From positions 1 to 64,000 of the forward strand of contig JAFYOR010000075.1 of the NCBI GenBank assembly GCA_017547805.1: a stretch of 64,000 nt of DNA, in the 5' to 3' direction. This DNA comes from Clostridia bacterium (lineage in GTDB: Bacteria > Bacillota > Clostridia > Christensenellales > Aristaeellaceae). Below are positions 41,594 to 50,572 of this stretch, piece by piece (position 1 is the first letter of the stretch; the number at the start of each line of letters is the position of its first letter). Below the pieces are notes generated by a model, which saw nothing but the letters and a program-made list of their open reading frames with translations, was not told the origin of the DNA and did not search any database. Position numbers and translations under genes: made by a program.

Positions 41594-43486
41594 ATGAAGT
41601 TTTTGAGAGAGAATAAGTGGCTGCGAAAGATCAGTCTGTTTGTGCTGGATATCGCGCTGATTCTTTCCTGTGTATACATCAGCATGGAGCTGCGCTTTGA
41701 GATGTACATTCCGTATCATCACGCGCAGACGATGATGAATGCGCTCCCGACGCTTCTGGCGGTCTATATGGGCGTATATTTTTTCGGCGGCATTTACCAG
41801 ATCATGTGGCGTTACGGCGGCGTGCGCGATGTGTTCAGGCTCTGCGTGCTCAGCGCGATTGCCTGCGCGCTGTCCCTGGCGGCGAATTCCTTCTTCCATC
41901 TCGGGCTGTTCCGCGGTGTGCTGATCATGCTGCCGTTCTTTACGATGATCGCCATCGGCGGCGTGCGAATGATCTGGCGCGTGTTTTCCAAGGATCGCAT
42001 TCCCGTGGGCGCGGATGATGCGCTGCCGGTGATGGTTGTCGGCGCGGGCGAGGCCGGTGCGTATGCGGTCAATATCTGCAACAAGAATCCCAAGCGTCTT
42101 GGCAGGCCGGTGATTCTGGTGGATGATGCGCCCGGCAAGCAGGGGCTGCGCATTCAGAATGTGCCCGTGCGCGGCACCACAAAGGATATTCCCAAGCTCG
42201 TGCAGCGCTATGATATCCGCGAAATCATCGTGGCGATCCCGTCCCTTGGCACGGGCAAGAAGATGCAGGAGATTCTGGATCTTTGCAACGAGGCGGGCTG
42301 CCATACCCGCATGCTCTCCGAACCGACCGATACCGATGAAATCGGCGGCGAGGGCACGCCGTTTATCCGCGAACTGAATATCTCCGACTTCCTTTCCCGC
42401 GACGAGGTGGAACTGGATACAGCCTCCATCGCCGGATATTTGAAGGGAAAGACCGTCATGGTCACCGGCGGCGGCGGTTCCATCGGCTCGGAAATCTGCC
42501 GTCAGATCATGCGTTTTAAGCCGAAGCTGCTGATCATCTTTGAAATCTATGAAAACTGCGCCTATGAGCTTGAATATGAGCTGCGCCAGCGTTACGGCGT
42601 GGAATGTCCGCTGATCACGCTCATCGGTTCCATTCGCGATAAGCAGCGCCTTGATGAGGTGTTCGACCTGTATCACCCGGAGGTGGTCTTCCATGCGGCT
42701 GCGCATAAGCATGTGCCGCTGATGGAGCGCAGCCCGGCGGAGGCGATCAAGAACAACGTCTTTGGTACGCGCAACCTGCTGCAGAGCGCCAGCGAACACG
42801 GCGTGGAGCGCCTTGTTCAGCTTTCCACCGACAAGGCCGTCAATCCGACCAACGTCATGGGCGCGACGAAGCGAATCACCGAGATGCTCATCCAGCGCTA
42901 TGCAGCCACCACCAGCATGAAGTGCATGGCGGTGCGCTTTGGCAACGTGCTGGGCAGCCATGGCAGCGTCATTCCGCTGATGGAATCCCAGATCCGCAAG
43001 GGCGGTCCGGTGACGGTCACCCATCCGGACATCACCCGCTACTTTATGACCATTCCCGAGGCGGCACAGCTCGTCCTTCAGGCGGGCGGCATTGCCAAAT
43101 CCGGCTCGATCTTCGTGCTGGATATGGGCGAGCCGGTGCGCATCATGGATCTGGCACAGAAGCTGATCCGCGCGTACGGTTATGTGCCTAACGTCGATAT
43201 GCCCATCAAGATCGTCGGCCTGCGTCCGGGCGAAAAGCTCTATGAAGAGCTGCTTATGGATACCGAACGCGATAAGATGACCAAAACGGCGCACAAGAAG
43301 ATTTTTGTCGCCAACGTGGACAGGATCGAGGATGAGCAGTTTGACCGGATGATGCGCACGCTGGAGGAAGTCGTCGATAAGAACGACGAGCGCGCGGTGG
43401 AGGCGATTGCCGACGTCGTGCCGACGTATCATCCCTGGAAAAAGAACGCGCCTGCCCCGAAGTCTGAAGACAAGGCGGCCGGCTGA
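41594..43486 (+). CDS. Membrane-bound nucleotide-sugar 4,6-dehydratase/epimerase (CapD/PglF family)
   Basis: 630 residues, start set by GGAGGGACAAACG. Four N-terminal membrane helices (about 12-120) and a first Rossmann region (VMVVGAGEAGAYAV) precede the catalytic short-chain dehydrogenase domain with VTGGGGSIGSE near 290. The active-site region reads STDKAVNPTNVMGATKR, with Met replacing the usual Tyr as is normal in the PglF/FlaA1 long form. It modifies UDP-GlcNAc for capsule or surface glycan synthesis. No other capsule genes are adjacent. Confidence 0.92.
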   Translation: MKFLRENKWLRKISLFVLDIALILSCVYISMELRFEMYIPYHHAQTMMNALPTLLAVYMGVYFFGGIYQIMWRYGGVRDVFRLCVLSAIACALSLAANSFFHLGLFRGVLIMLPFFTMIAIGGVRMIWRVFSKDRIPVGADDALPVMVVGAGEAGAYAVNICNKNPKRLGRPVILVDDAPGKQGLRIQNVPVRGTTKDIPKLVQRYDIREIIVAIPSLGTGKKMQEILDLCNEAGCHTRMLSEPTDTDEIGGEGTPFIRELNISDFLSRDEVELDTASIAGYLKGKTVMVTGGGGSIGSEICRQIMRFKPKLLIIFEIYENCAYELEYELRQRYGVECPLITLIGSIRDKQRLDEVFDLYHPEVVFHAAAHKHVPLMERSPAEAIKNNVFGTRNLLQSASEHGVERLVQLSTDKAVNPTNVMGATKRITEMLIQRYAATTSMKCMAVRFGNVLGSHGSVIPLMESQIRKGGPVTVTHPDITRYFMTIPEAAQLVLQAGGIAKSGSIFVLDMGEPVRIMDLAQKLIRAYGYVPNVDMPIKIVGLRPGEKLYEELLMDTERDKMTKTAHKKIFVANVDRIEDEQFDRMMRTLEEVVDKNDERAVEAIADVVPTYHPWKKNAPAPKSEDKAAG

Positions 43487-43497
43487 TCAAGACAAAT

Positions 43498-43531
43498 AAA
43501 CGGCTGATGCATGCGATGCGTCAGCCGTTTT
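43498..43531 (+). terminator. Terminator of the CapD-type gene
   Basis: Stem AAACGGCTGATGCAT / ATGCGTCAGCCGTTT with one mismatch and a GCG loop, then TTTTG. Confidence 0.85.
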
Positions 43532-43674
43532 GCCGTATAGAGGATTGTGTTAAACCGCCGGATGTGCCCGAATGCACATGATGCAGGTTTTGGCGGCGGG
43601 CCTTGCCCGCCAAAAGAATTCGGCGGATGGAAAATGATGGGAAGAAATGCGGCAAAACCTGCGTCTTTATATAT

Positions 43675-43700
43675 AGAAAAAGCGGCCGACAGGCGGCCGC
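43675..43700 (-). terminator. Terminator of the MarR gene
   Basis: Minus-strand stem GCGGCCG / CGGCCGC followed by TTTTT, seven bases after the stop codon. Confidence 0.8.
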
Positions 43701-43707
43701 ACAGGGA

Positions 43708-44166
43708 TTAAAGGACGGAAAGAATGCGCACGATGCTGCTGAGCGAATCATTCAGCTCGCGGAACTCCGAAACGGAAAGATGATCCGCCTGCTTGAGGAT
43801 CTGGCCGGAGATGGTACCGCGGATAGCGGCGAGCTTCTCTTCGCCGGACGGAAGCAGAACGATGTTCACCACGCGGCGGTCACTTTCGTCGTGCTGACGG
43901 TCGACGTAGCCGCACTCATACAGACGGTCAACCAGCGGCGTGATGTTCGGCTTGGCAATGCCCAGCCGGCGGGAAATCTCGGAAACAGACATCGTTCCGG
44001 CATCCTGCAGCATGGCCAGAACCTGCACATGGGAAAGCGGGGTGCCGTGTTCTTTCTGCACGGCATTCATGTGCAGAAGACGCTTTTTGATCATCGGCAG
44101 AGCATAGAACATGTTTTGTGCGACCGCGTCAACCATGGCGGGATCGAGAGTACGCTTCTTCGTCAT
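43708..44166 (-). CDS. MarR family transcriptional regulator
   Basis: 152 residues from ATG 44166 (CAGGAGTTTTTCAT upstream). The winged-helix core is clear: MSVSEISRRLGIAKPNITPLVDRL (recognition helix) and the wing DRQHDESDRRVVNIVLLPSGEE. MarR proteins repress efflux or stress genes and are released by small phenolic or oxidising ligands. It is divergent from the ZorA-like operon, whose promoter lies in the shared 305-base gap, so it may regulate that operon; this is a guess. Confidence 0.93.
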   Translation of the reverse strand: MTKKRTLDPAMVDAVAQNMFYALPMIKKRLLHMNAVQKEHGTPLSHVQVLAMLQDAGTMSVSEISRRLGIAKPNITPLVDRLYECGYVDRQHDESDRRVVNIVLLPSGEEKLAAIRGTISGQILKQADHLSVSEFRELNDSLSSIVRILSVL

Positions 44167-44233
44167 ATGAAAAACTCCTGAGGTTCGAATTTCAGGCGGC
44201 AGCAGGCTCCACGCCTGTCCGCAAACGTCGTAT

Positions 44234-44262
44234 ATTTTACTCGTTTTGTGCTGATTGCGCAA
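44234..44262 (-). promoter_or_regulatory. Promoter of the MarR gene
   Basis: Minus-strand TTGCGC (44257-44262) and TAAAAT (44234-44239), spacer 17, about 70 bases upstream of the start codon. Confidence 0.5.
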
Positions 44263-44388
44263 GAAGAAAATAACAAACAATCACGCAATTGCCTGTTTTC
44301 GGCAGATGGTTATAAAATGTGACGGCTCTTTCGGAAGAATCGCTTATGAAATGAGTATCATTTCTGCGCAGGGAAGATTTGCTCTTGC

Positions 44389-44417
44389 TTTACAGACGGG
44401 AGCAAATCAGGTACAAT
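44389..44417 (+). promoter_or_regulatory. Promoter of the ZorA/ZorB-like operon
   Basis: TTTACA (44389-44394) and TACAAT (44412-44417), spacer 17, 55 bases before the first gene. The GGGAGCAAAT inside the spacer partly mirrors GATTTGCTC at 44376-44384, a possible operator. Confidence 0.6.
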
Positions 44418-44471
44418 AGATGCAGCGGCATATGCCGCGTAGATACAGCCTGACCAATCGGGAGGTACATT

Positions 44472-46064
44472 ATGGAATTTCTTCAGGTGATCAAACACTT
44501 ATTCTCGCTGGATGCGGTCATTTATCTGGCGATTGCCATCGTGTTTGTCGCTGCGTTGTTCACATCGGTTTTTCCGCTGATGGGCATTGCAGGCAAGCTG
44601 CGCCGCGCCAGCCGTCTGATCATACAGGAAAGCAAGCAGCAGAAGGAAAAGAAATCGTGGAATGACATTCATTTCCTTGGCGACAGGCTTCAAAACGTAT
44701 GGACGGACTTCCTGCAGAATGCGGAGGTGCGCGATGCGCACGGCGAATCCTGCGATGTTTCGCTGTTTATCAATGAGGATTCCGTCATCTATACCTGTTC
44801 CGGCACGCGGTTTGCGGAGATTGCTCCGAGCATCCTGACCTCGCTGGGCATTCTGGGTACGTTCCTTGGCCTTGTGATGGGTCTTTCCGGCCTTACGCTT
44901 TCCGCGGCGGATACGGCGGCGCTGCTTTCTGCGATGGAGCAGCTGATCGGCGGCATGAGCACGGCGTTCCTGACGTCCATTGCGGGCGTCGTCGCCTCGC
45001 TCGTGTTCAATCTGCTCAATAACCACTATATGTCCAAGTGCGAACAGGCGCTTGATCGTTTCTGCGACGTTTTCAGCCTCTACGCGATGCCCAAGCCCGT
45101 GTCCCAGGAAACGGCGATGCTCAGCCTTGCGCAGGAGCAGACGGCGTACATCCGTCAGGCGGTGGAGGACGTCAGCCAGCGGATGGCTGTGCAGATGGAG
45201 CAGAGCATCATGCGCGCGATGCTGCCCGTGCAGCGCTCGATGGACAATTTCATCCTCGCCGCGACGCAGGCGCAGGTGGACGGCGTAGACCGGATTGCAA
45301 AGGTCTTCGTGCAGCGCATGAACGTCGCGCTGGGCGAGGAGTTTGAGCATCTGCGTCAGGTGATTGCCCAGAGCGGCACAGATCAGCTGAAAACGCAGCA
45401 GGAGATGCGCCTCGCCGCGCAGGCGATCAGCCAGATGACGCAGGACGTCATCAATATGCATCAGCTTTCTCAGGGGGTGCTGGAGCACTTCAAGGCATAT
45501 GTGGCGGATATGGACGCCTCGCGCAGCGCTGTGGATGAGACGAGCAGAAAGACTGTCGAGCTGCTGGAGGCGATGAATAAGACCAGCGGACAGCAGGCGA
45601 TGTATCTGGCGCGCCTGCAGGATTATCAGGCGGCGCTGGCGGCCAGCTCCCAGCAGTATGTGGCGTGGACGGACCGCTTCCTCGCCAACGCGCAGGAGCA
45701 GACCCGACTGATGCAGCGGGAAATGGATCGTGCTGTCGAGCAGATGCACGACGGCGCGCAGGCGCTGGTCGGCTCTTACGATCAGTTCACGCGGATGACG
45801 CAGGAAAACATGACCCGCCAGCAGGAGAACGCCGCGCGCACGACGGCCCTGTTTGACGAGAGCATCACCGCCTCCATCCGCCAGCTCAATGAAACCCTTG
45901 CGGCAATGCGCGAAACGACGCAGGTCATGCCGCAGATGCTCAGCCAGAGCCGCGAACGCTACGCTGAGCAGGTCGATCAGTTTGTGACGGCGCTGGTACG
46001 CCTGCAAAAGTCGATGGAGCAGGTTTCTCAGCTGCTCAAACAGGCGGACGGCGGAAAGGAGTAA
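44472..46064 (+). CDS. ZorA-like MotA/TolQ/ExbB ion channel protein with long cytoplasmic tail
   Basis: 530 residues. One N-terminal membrane helix (about 15-37), a cytoplasmic loop, then two helices (about 119-140 and 162-183) with the MotA/ExbB signature SILTSLGILGTFLGLVMGL and STAFLTSIAGVVASLVFNLL. The remaining roughly 340 residues are a predicted coiled-coil tail. A long tail on a five-subunit proton channel is the distinctive feature of ZorA; typical ExbB/TolQ are near 230 residues. First of three genes with ZorB-like partner four bases downstream. No ZorC, ZorD or ZorE gene is nearby. Confidence 0.85.
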   Translation: MEFLQVIKHLFSLDAVIYLAIAIVFVAALFTSVFPLMGIAGKLRRASRLIIQESKQQKEKKSWNDIHFLGDRLQNVWTDFLQNAEVRDAHGESCDVSLFINEDSVIYTCSGTRFAEIAPSILTSLGILGTFLGLVMGLSGLTLSAADTAALLSAMEQLIGGMSTAFLTSIAGVVASLVFNLLNNHYMSKCEQALDRFCDVFSLYAMPKPVSQETAMLSLAQEQTAYIRQAVEDVSQRMAVQMEQSIMRAMLPVQRSMDNFILAATQAQVDGVDRIAKVFVQRMNVALGEEFEHLRQVIAQSGTDQLKTQQEMRLAAQAISQMTQDVINMHQLSQGVLEHFKAYVADMDASRSAVDETSRKTVELLEAMNKTSGQQAMYLARLQDYQAALAASSQQYVAWTDRFLANAQEQTRLMQREMDRAVEQMHDGAQALVGSYDQFTRMTQENMTRQQENAARTTALFDESITASIRQLNETLAAMRETTQVMPQMLSQSRERYAEQVDQFVTALVRLQKSMEQVSQLLKQADGGKE

Positions 46065-46067
46065 GCC

Positions 46068-47003
46068 ATGCGCCCGGGAAAGAAAATGCGGCGCCGGGGA
46101 GATAACGGCAGCTATTGGATTTCATATTCCGATATGATGGCCGGCATGCTCTTTACCTTTGCGCTGATTCTGTTCATGTCGATCTATCAGCTGGTGGATC
46201 TGCAGCAGAAGAAGACGATTGAGCTGCAGACAAAAGAGGCGCAGCTTTCCACCCAGCAGAGCCTGCTGATCGATCAGGAAGCGCTGCTCAAGGATAAGGA
46301 AGCGCTGCTGGCGGCGACGACGCTTGCCCTGCAGCAGCAGCAGTCGGAGCTGGATGAAAACCGAACGGCGCTGACCTCCGCGCAGGAAAGCCTGTCTTTG
46401 CAGCAGAGCAAGATTGACGAGCAGGCTGCGCTGCTTGCAGCGCAGCAGACGGAGATTGACAAGCTTGTCGGTCTGCGCTCGCGCATCATCGAGGAGCTGC
46501 GCGACGAGCTGCGCGGCGCCGGGCTGGACGCCGTCGTGGATAAAAACACGGGCGCAATCGCTTTTACCGGCGCGGTGCTCTTTGACTTTGGCAAAAATGA
46601 GCTCAAGGAAGGCGGAAAACAGCTGCTGGATGCATTTATTCCGGTGTATATCCGCACACTGATGAGCGAAGAGAATGAAGGCTATGTCGGTGAAATCATC
46701 ATCGAGGGCCATACCGATACGGATGGATCGTATCTGACCAATCTGGGCTTGTCTCAGGAGCGCGCGCTGGCTGTCGCCTCTTATTGCCTGGGCAGCGAGA
46801 TGATGGGGCTCAATGCAGAAGAAAAGCTGATGCTCCAGAAGATCCTGACGGCGAACGGCAGGTCGTATGCCGATCCGGTCTATGCGCCGGACGGAAGCGT
46901 GGATAAGGAAGCCTCGCGCCGCGTTGTCTTCAAGTTCCGCATGAAGGATTCTGATATGATCAACCAGATGAGCGAGATTCTGGAAGGAAAACAGGGAGAT
47001 TGA
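46068..47003 (+). CDS. ZorB-like OmpA-domain stator protein
   Basis: 311 residues. A short basic N-terminus precedes SYSDMMAGMLFTFALILFM: Asp22 at the membrane entry is the expected ion-carrying residue, as in MotB and ZorB. A long coiled coil rich in Gln/Leu (about 45-145) leads to a C-terminal OmpA-like peptidoglycan-binding domain with IIIEGHTDTDGSYLTNLGLSQERA near 210-230. It would anchor the ion-driven motor to the cell wall. Four bases after the ZorA-like gene; GGAAAGGAG precedes the ATG. Confidence 0.88.
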   Translation: MRPGKKMRRRGDNGSYWISYSDMMAGMLFTFALILFMSIYQLVDLQQKKTIELQTKEAQLSTQQSLLIDQEALLKDKEALLAATTLALQQQQSELDENRTALTSAQESLSLQQSKIDEQAALLAAQQTEIDKLVGLRSRIIEELRDELRGAGLDAVVDKNTGAIAFTGAVLFDFGKNELKEGGKQLLDAFIPVYIRTLMSEENEGYVGEIIIEGHTDTDGSYLTNLGLSQERALAVASYCLGSEMMGLNAEEKLMLQKILTANGRSYADPVYAPDGSVDKEASRRVVFKFRMKDSDMINQMSEILEGKQGD

Positions 47004-47004
47004 G

Positions 47005-47496
47005 ATGAGAAAGGGATTGACCATTCTGGCGATCGTTATGCTGGTTGTGACCATCGCAGCGGCGGGCGCTATGCTTTATGGCATCAGGACGCTGACGCCG
47101 CAGGTGGTGGACGTGACGGCGGCTGTTGTTCCCGCCGCGCAGCAGAAGGCTGCGTATGACGCGATCCGCACACAGCTTGACGAAGGGCTTTTTGGCGGAC
47201 GGCTGTTTTCACAGGAGATACCGGATGCGGAGGATGCAAGCTTTGTATCCTACAACGTCCGGCTGAAGAACAGAGGCTTTTTTCCTGCTGAGTGGATATC
47301 GCTTCGCGTTGCGCCGCTGGAAGGCGACGTGCTGCAGCTGGAAAACGGCGGCGCGAACGTGCTCCTTTCCGGCTCGCAGGGCGACATGAATGTGACGCTA
47401 CTGACCACGCTCAATCCTGCGCGGCAGGCAAGAACGATCACGATTGAATGCTACGTCTTCGGCAGAAAGCAGACGGTCAGCATTCAGGCGCAGTAA
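47005..47496 (+). CDS. Small membrane-anchored partner of the ZorAB-like motor
   Basis: 163 residues: one N-terminal membrane helix (about 5-27), then an extracytoplasmic beta-rich domain (VSYNVRLKNRGFFPAEWISLRV, NVTLLTTLNPARQARTITIECYVFG) that looks like an immunoglobulin-type sandwich. It starts one base after the stop of the ZorB-like gene, so the three are translationally linked. I recognise no family. It replaces the effector genes expected in a Zorya system and may be the motor's external partner. Confidence 0.8.
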   Translation: MRKGLTILAIVMLVVTIAAAGAMLYGIRTLTPQVVDVTAAVVPAAQQKAAYDAIRTQLDEGLFGGRLFSQEIPDAEDASFVSYNVRLKNRGFFPAEWISLRVAPLEGDVLQLENGGANVLLSGSQGDMNVTLLTTLNPARQARTITIECYVFGRKQTVSIQAQ

Positions 47497-47510
47497 TCAA
47501 TCAAATAGAT

Positions 47511-47550
47511 AAAACGAAGGGACCGCGTTGGCGGTCCCTTCGCTGTTTTG
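47511..47550. terminator. Bidirectional terminator after the motor operon
   Basis: 12-base perfect stem CGAAGGGACCGC / GCGGTCCCTTCG with a GTTG loop; CTGTTTTG on the plus side and TTTTATC on the minus side, serving both converging genes. Confidence 0.85.
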
Positions 47551-47564
47551 CGAGAAGTGCGTTT

Positions 47565-48416
47565 TTACCTGCCGCAGCCGCAGGAGGAATACGACGTCGT
47601 CCCCGGCGCATAGGATGTGCCGGCGGCGGCATGGGCGGCGCCGTTTGCCGCACAGCCCAGTCCTGTGGTGCTTGGATAGCTGCCGCAGGTGCACGGCACG
47701 TTGCGCGCGCGAATGCGCTCGTCGTCGCAGTATGCCTGCGGGAAGAGGGGGAGGCTGAAGAACTCGTCGCAGACGGAATCGGCGAATTCTTCGCAGGGAG
47801 GCACTTCGCAGAAACCGTAGCTGGGGATCAGGATTTCAACCTTGGCGAGCACCTTGAGCACGACAGTCAGGCAGACCGTCAGCGAGAAGACGTTGTTGCC
47901 GATATATGTACCCGAGACGCAGACTGCGGAAGCCATCGCTTCAATTGTGTACGGCACGATGGACTCGTCAGGAACGGAAAGCAGAACGTCTCTGTCCACG
48001 CTCACCGTGCCGCGTCCGATGTATTCGCGGCAGGCAGCGTCGGTAAAGAGGATGTCGAGCGGGATTTCGATCTGTCCCCGGACGCGTGCAAAGCACGGGC
48101 GGTCGCACAGGCGCTCCACAGAAAGGTTGCGGATGACGCCCTCGGTGGTCGTTGAGCGGCAGGATTCAAAGGTGATGGGCATGACGGGCTGTGTCTGCGC
48201 GTTTTCCGCGCCGTCGGCGCAGCCGCTTCCCGGCACAAGGCCGTAGCTGAGCAGCGTGACGCGCTGGTCGTCAAGCTGCTCCTGATACAGGCAGCTGTCA
48301 TACACGCGCTGAACCTGCACGCAGACCTTTTCGCTCAGTCCGCATAGCACCTCGTTTGCGGTGACGGAACAGGGACAATGCGCGCTGCTGCCGTTCTTAT
48401 AGGAATAAAAACTCAT
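47565..48416 (-). CDS. Cys-rich protein, probably spore-coat associated
   Basis: 283 residues, no signal peptide. Repeated Cys-containing segments (SAHCPCSV, EKVCVQVQRVYDSCLYQEQLDDQRV, ERLCDRPCFARVRGQIEIPLDI) and a tail TSYSSCGCGR. The VCVQVQRVYDSC pattern resembles uncharacterised proteins of sporulating clostridia. Its position next to spoIIP and sigG, high Cys content and lack of an export signal suggest assembly on the forespore surface from the mother cell; this is an inference. CATCCGCGATGA-side AGGAGGCATCC precedes the ATG. Confidence 0.72.
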   Translation of the reverse strand: MSFYSYKNGSSAHCPCSVTANEVLCGLSEKVCVQVQRVYDSCLYQEQLDDQRVTLLSYGLVPGSGCADGAENAQTQPVMPITFESCRSTTTEGVIRNLSVERLCDRPCFARVRGQIEIPLDILFTDAACREYIGRGTVSVDRDVLLSVPDESIVPYTIEAMASAVCVSGTYIGNNVFSLTVCLTVVLKVLAKVEILIPSYGFCEVPPCEEFADSVCDEFFSLPLFPQAYCDDERIRARNVPCTCGSYPSTTGLGCAANGAAHAAAGTSYAPGTTSYSSCGCGR

Positions 48417-48570
48417 CGCGGATGCCTCCTTGTCGTTTTTGATGAGGGAGATTCCTCACGGTTTCAGGTTATGCCGGCGGCGCGAAGGTGTGCCGGTGCG
48501 CAGGGCATAGCGCAAAATGAACCGGCATAGACTGTATGGAAATTCCGAACACAGGAGGAGGAGAGGCGGC

Positions 48571-49404
48571 ATGCGTGCTGCATGGGCGGGTTGGGGCGCT
48601 GCGCTGTGCGCGCTGGCTGTGTTTGTCGGCGGCAGCGCAGGGCTGTATCATCGAAGGAGTCAGCCGGAGGCGCCGCTGGTGATCGAAGTGATCAAAGACG
48701 CTCCGCAGGAAGCGGCAGCGCAGCCTGCAGCGGCGCAGCAGCGGATGCCCACGGTTCTGATTTATCATACGCACACGTGGGAAGCTTATGAAATGACGCA
48801 GGCAGCGCGCTATACGCCTACGCAGACGTGGCGAACGATGGACGATGCGCACAACATGGTCCGCGTCGGCGAGGAGCTTGCGCGGTTGCTGAAGGAACAC
48901 GGGTTCTCGGTCACGCATGACCAGACGGATTTTGAGCCGCCGAACCTTTCCAGTGCATATACGCGTTCTCTTGACATGCTCAAGGCCAGAGAAGAAGCCG
49001 GGGAAGCATATGACTACATTCTGGATGTCCACCGGGACGCCTACAGCGGGGACTGGAACGGAGATAACTGCGTGACAGGCAAGGACGGCGTGCGCCGCGC
49101 CTATGTGATGATGCTGGTGGGCAAGGGAACCGGCACCACCGGCGCGGGCTTTGACGAGCGCCCGGACTGGCCCCAAAACCACGCGCTTGCAAAAGAGATC
49201 ACCGACGCCATGAATGCGATTGTGCCGGGAATCTCCCGGGATGTGAAGACAAAAACGGGCCGGTTTAATCAGCATGTTTCAACCGGCGCGCTGCTCATTG
49301 AGGTGGGGAACAATAAGAATACGCTGGAGGAGGCGCTGGCAGCCTGCCCGGTGATTGCGCAGGCTCTTGAACGCGTTGACCGGGCAAGGGCTGCACAGCA
49401 GTAG
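48571..49404 (+). CDS. spoIIP: Stage II sporulation protein P
   Basis: 277 residues, start set by AGGAGGAGAGGCGGC. One N-terminal membrane helix anchors an amidase/endopeptidase domain. Family motifs: VLIYHTHTWEAYE (zinc His and Glu), DYILDVHRDA (second His) and LLIEVGNNKNT (catalytic Glu). SpoIIP with SpoIID degrades septal peptidoglycan to drive engulfment. It is shorter than Bacillus SpoIIP because the stalk between the membrane helix and the catalytic domain is short. Convergent with sigG, two bases apart. Confidence 0.95.
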   Translation: MRAAWAGWGAALCALAVFVGGSAGLYHRRSQPEAPLVIEVIKDAPQEAAAQPAAAQQRMPTVLIYHTHTWEAYEMTQAARYTPTQTWRTMDDAHNMVRVGEELARLLKEHGFSVTHDQTDFEPPNLSSAYTRSLDMLKAREEAGEAYDYILDVHRDAYSGDWNGDNCVTGKDGVRRAYVMMLVGKGTGTTGAGFDERPDWPQNHALAKEITDAMNAIVPGISRDVKTKTGRFNQHVSTGALLIEVGNNKNTLEEALAACPVIAQALERVDRARAAQQ

Positions 49405-49406
49405 CC

Positions 49407-50180
49407 TTACATCAGCTTTCGCATGTGCGCCAGCGCGTTTTTTTCCAGCCGGGAAACCTGTGCCTGGCTGATGCCGATCTCGCCGGCGACCTCCATCTGC
49501 GTGCGGCCCATGAAGAAGCGCAGCTGAAGAATCTGACGCTCGCGGTCGCTTAGGCGCTGCATGGCTTCGCTGATGGCGATGTTTTCAAGCCAGGCATCGC
49601 TGCTCACGCGCTCATCACGCACCTGATCCTCGATCGTCAGCGCGTCGGCGGCGTCTCCGCCGATCGGTTCGCACAGGCTGACGGGATCCTGTATTGCCTC
49701 CAGCGCGAAGGTGACGTCTTCCTCGCTGAGATTGAGTTCGCTGGCGATCCGGGCGATGCTGGGCTCCCTGCCCATTTCCCGCTGGAGCCTGTCGCGCGCC
49801 TGAAGCGCCTTGTATGCGGTATCCCGCAGGGAACGGCTGACGCGGATGGCGTTGTTGTCGCGCAGATACCGGCGGATTTCGCCGATGATCATCGGCACGG
49901 CATAGGTGGAAAAACGCACGTTCTGCGTCACATCGAAGTTGTCCAGCGCCTTGATCAGACCGATGCAGCCGACCTGAAACAGATCGTCCACGTTTTCGCA
50001 CCGATGGTGAAAGCGCTGCAGGATGCTCAGCACGAGGCGCAGATTGCCGCGGATGAATTCCTCGCGCGCGGCGGTGTCGCCGCTGTGCACAAGGGGATAG
50101 AGTTCGCGCATCCGTTCATTGGTAAGCACTGGAAGGCTGGAGGTATCCACGCCGCAGATTTCGACTTTACCGATTGCCAT
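49407..50180 (-). CDS. sigG: Sporulation sigma factor sigma-G
   Basis: 257 residues from ATG 50180 (GGGAGGACGAAATC upstream). The N-terminus KVEICGVDTSSLPVLTN is the SigG-specific motif contacted by anti-sigma factors; region 2 reads VDDLFQVGCIGLIKALDNFD and VRFSTYAVPMIIGEIRRYLRDNN, region 4 GRTQMEVAGEIGISQAQVSR. It directs late forespore gene expression. The adjacent plus-strand gene is a ylmC/ymxH homologue, as in many clostridia. Confidence 0.97.
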   Translation of the reverse strand: MAIGKVEICGVDTSSLPVLTNERMRELYPLVHSGDTAAREEFIRGNLRLVLSILQRFHHRCENVDDLFQVGCIGLIKALDNFDVTQNVRFSTYAVPMIIGEIRRYLRDNNAIRVSRSLRDTAYKALQARDRLQREMGREPSIARIASELNLSEEDVTFALEAIQDPVSLCEPIGGDAADALTIEDQVRDERVSSDAWLENIAISEAMQRLSDRERQILQLRFFMGRTQMEVAGEIGISQAQVSRLEKNALAHMRKLM

Positions 50181-50326
50181 GATTTCGTCCTCCCGCTGAC
50201 AAGATATCTGCATTATGACGGCGGAAGGATGAAAATATTCTGCTGCAAGGGGGTTCTATTTACGCGTTTTGAGCATATACCGGACGGAAAAGAATGCGAA
50301 AAACCGGCTTGAAAGGGGCGGCTGCG

Positions 50327-50566
50327 GTGACGCTGTGCGAACTGAAAAGAAAGGATGTCATCTGCATTGGAGACGGGCGGCTGGTGGGCAGAACCTGCGA
50401 TCTGGCATTTGAGCCGGAAAGCGGACGCGTCAGCGCGCTGATCGTCTGCGGGGGCGGGTTTTCCTCTGTTTTCCATGGGGAAAAAAGCCAGATCACGATC
50501 CCGTTTGCTCAGGTGGCCTGCATCGGAGACGATGTGATTCTCGTTTCTTCCTGCGTTTGCGGATAA
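50327..50566 (+). CDS. YlmC/YmxH family PRC-barrel sporulation protein
   Basis: 79 residues from GTG 50327, eight bases after AAGGGG. The sequence VTLCELKRKDVICIGDGRLVGRT-C-DL followed by ESGRVSALIV is the PRC-barrel pattern of the YlmC/YmxH family, normally near 80 residues. An upstream ATG at 50294 would add 11 residues but has a poorer site. The family is sporulation-associated; exact role unknown. Confidence 0.85.
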   Translation: MTLCELKRKDVICIGDGRLVGRTCDLAFEPESGRVSALIVCGGGFSSVFHGEKSQITIPFAQVACIGDDVILVSSCVCG

Positions 50567-50572
50567 AAACCG

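Noticed and set aside
44472..47496. A complete Zorya defence system
   Set aside because: Only the ZorA- and ZorB-like parts are present; no ZorC, ZorD helicase or ZorE nuclease is encoded nearby. Reported instead as a ZorAB-like motor of unknown role.
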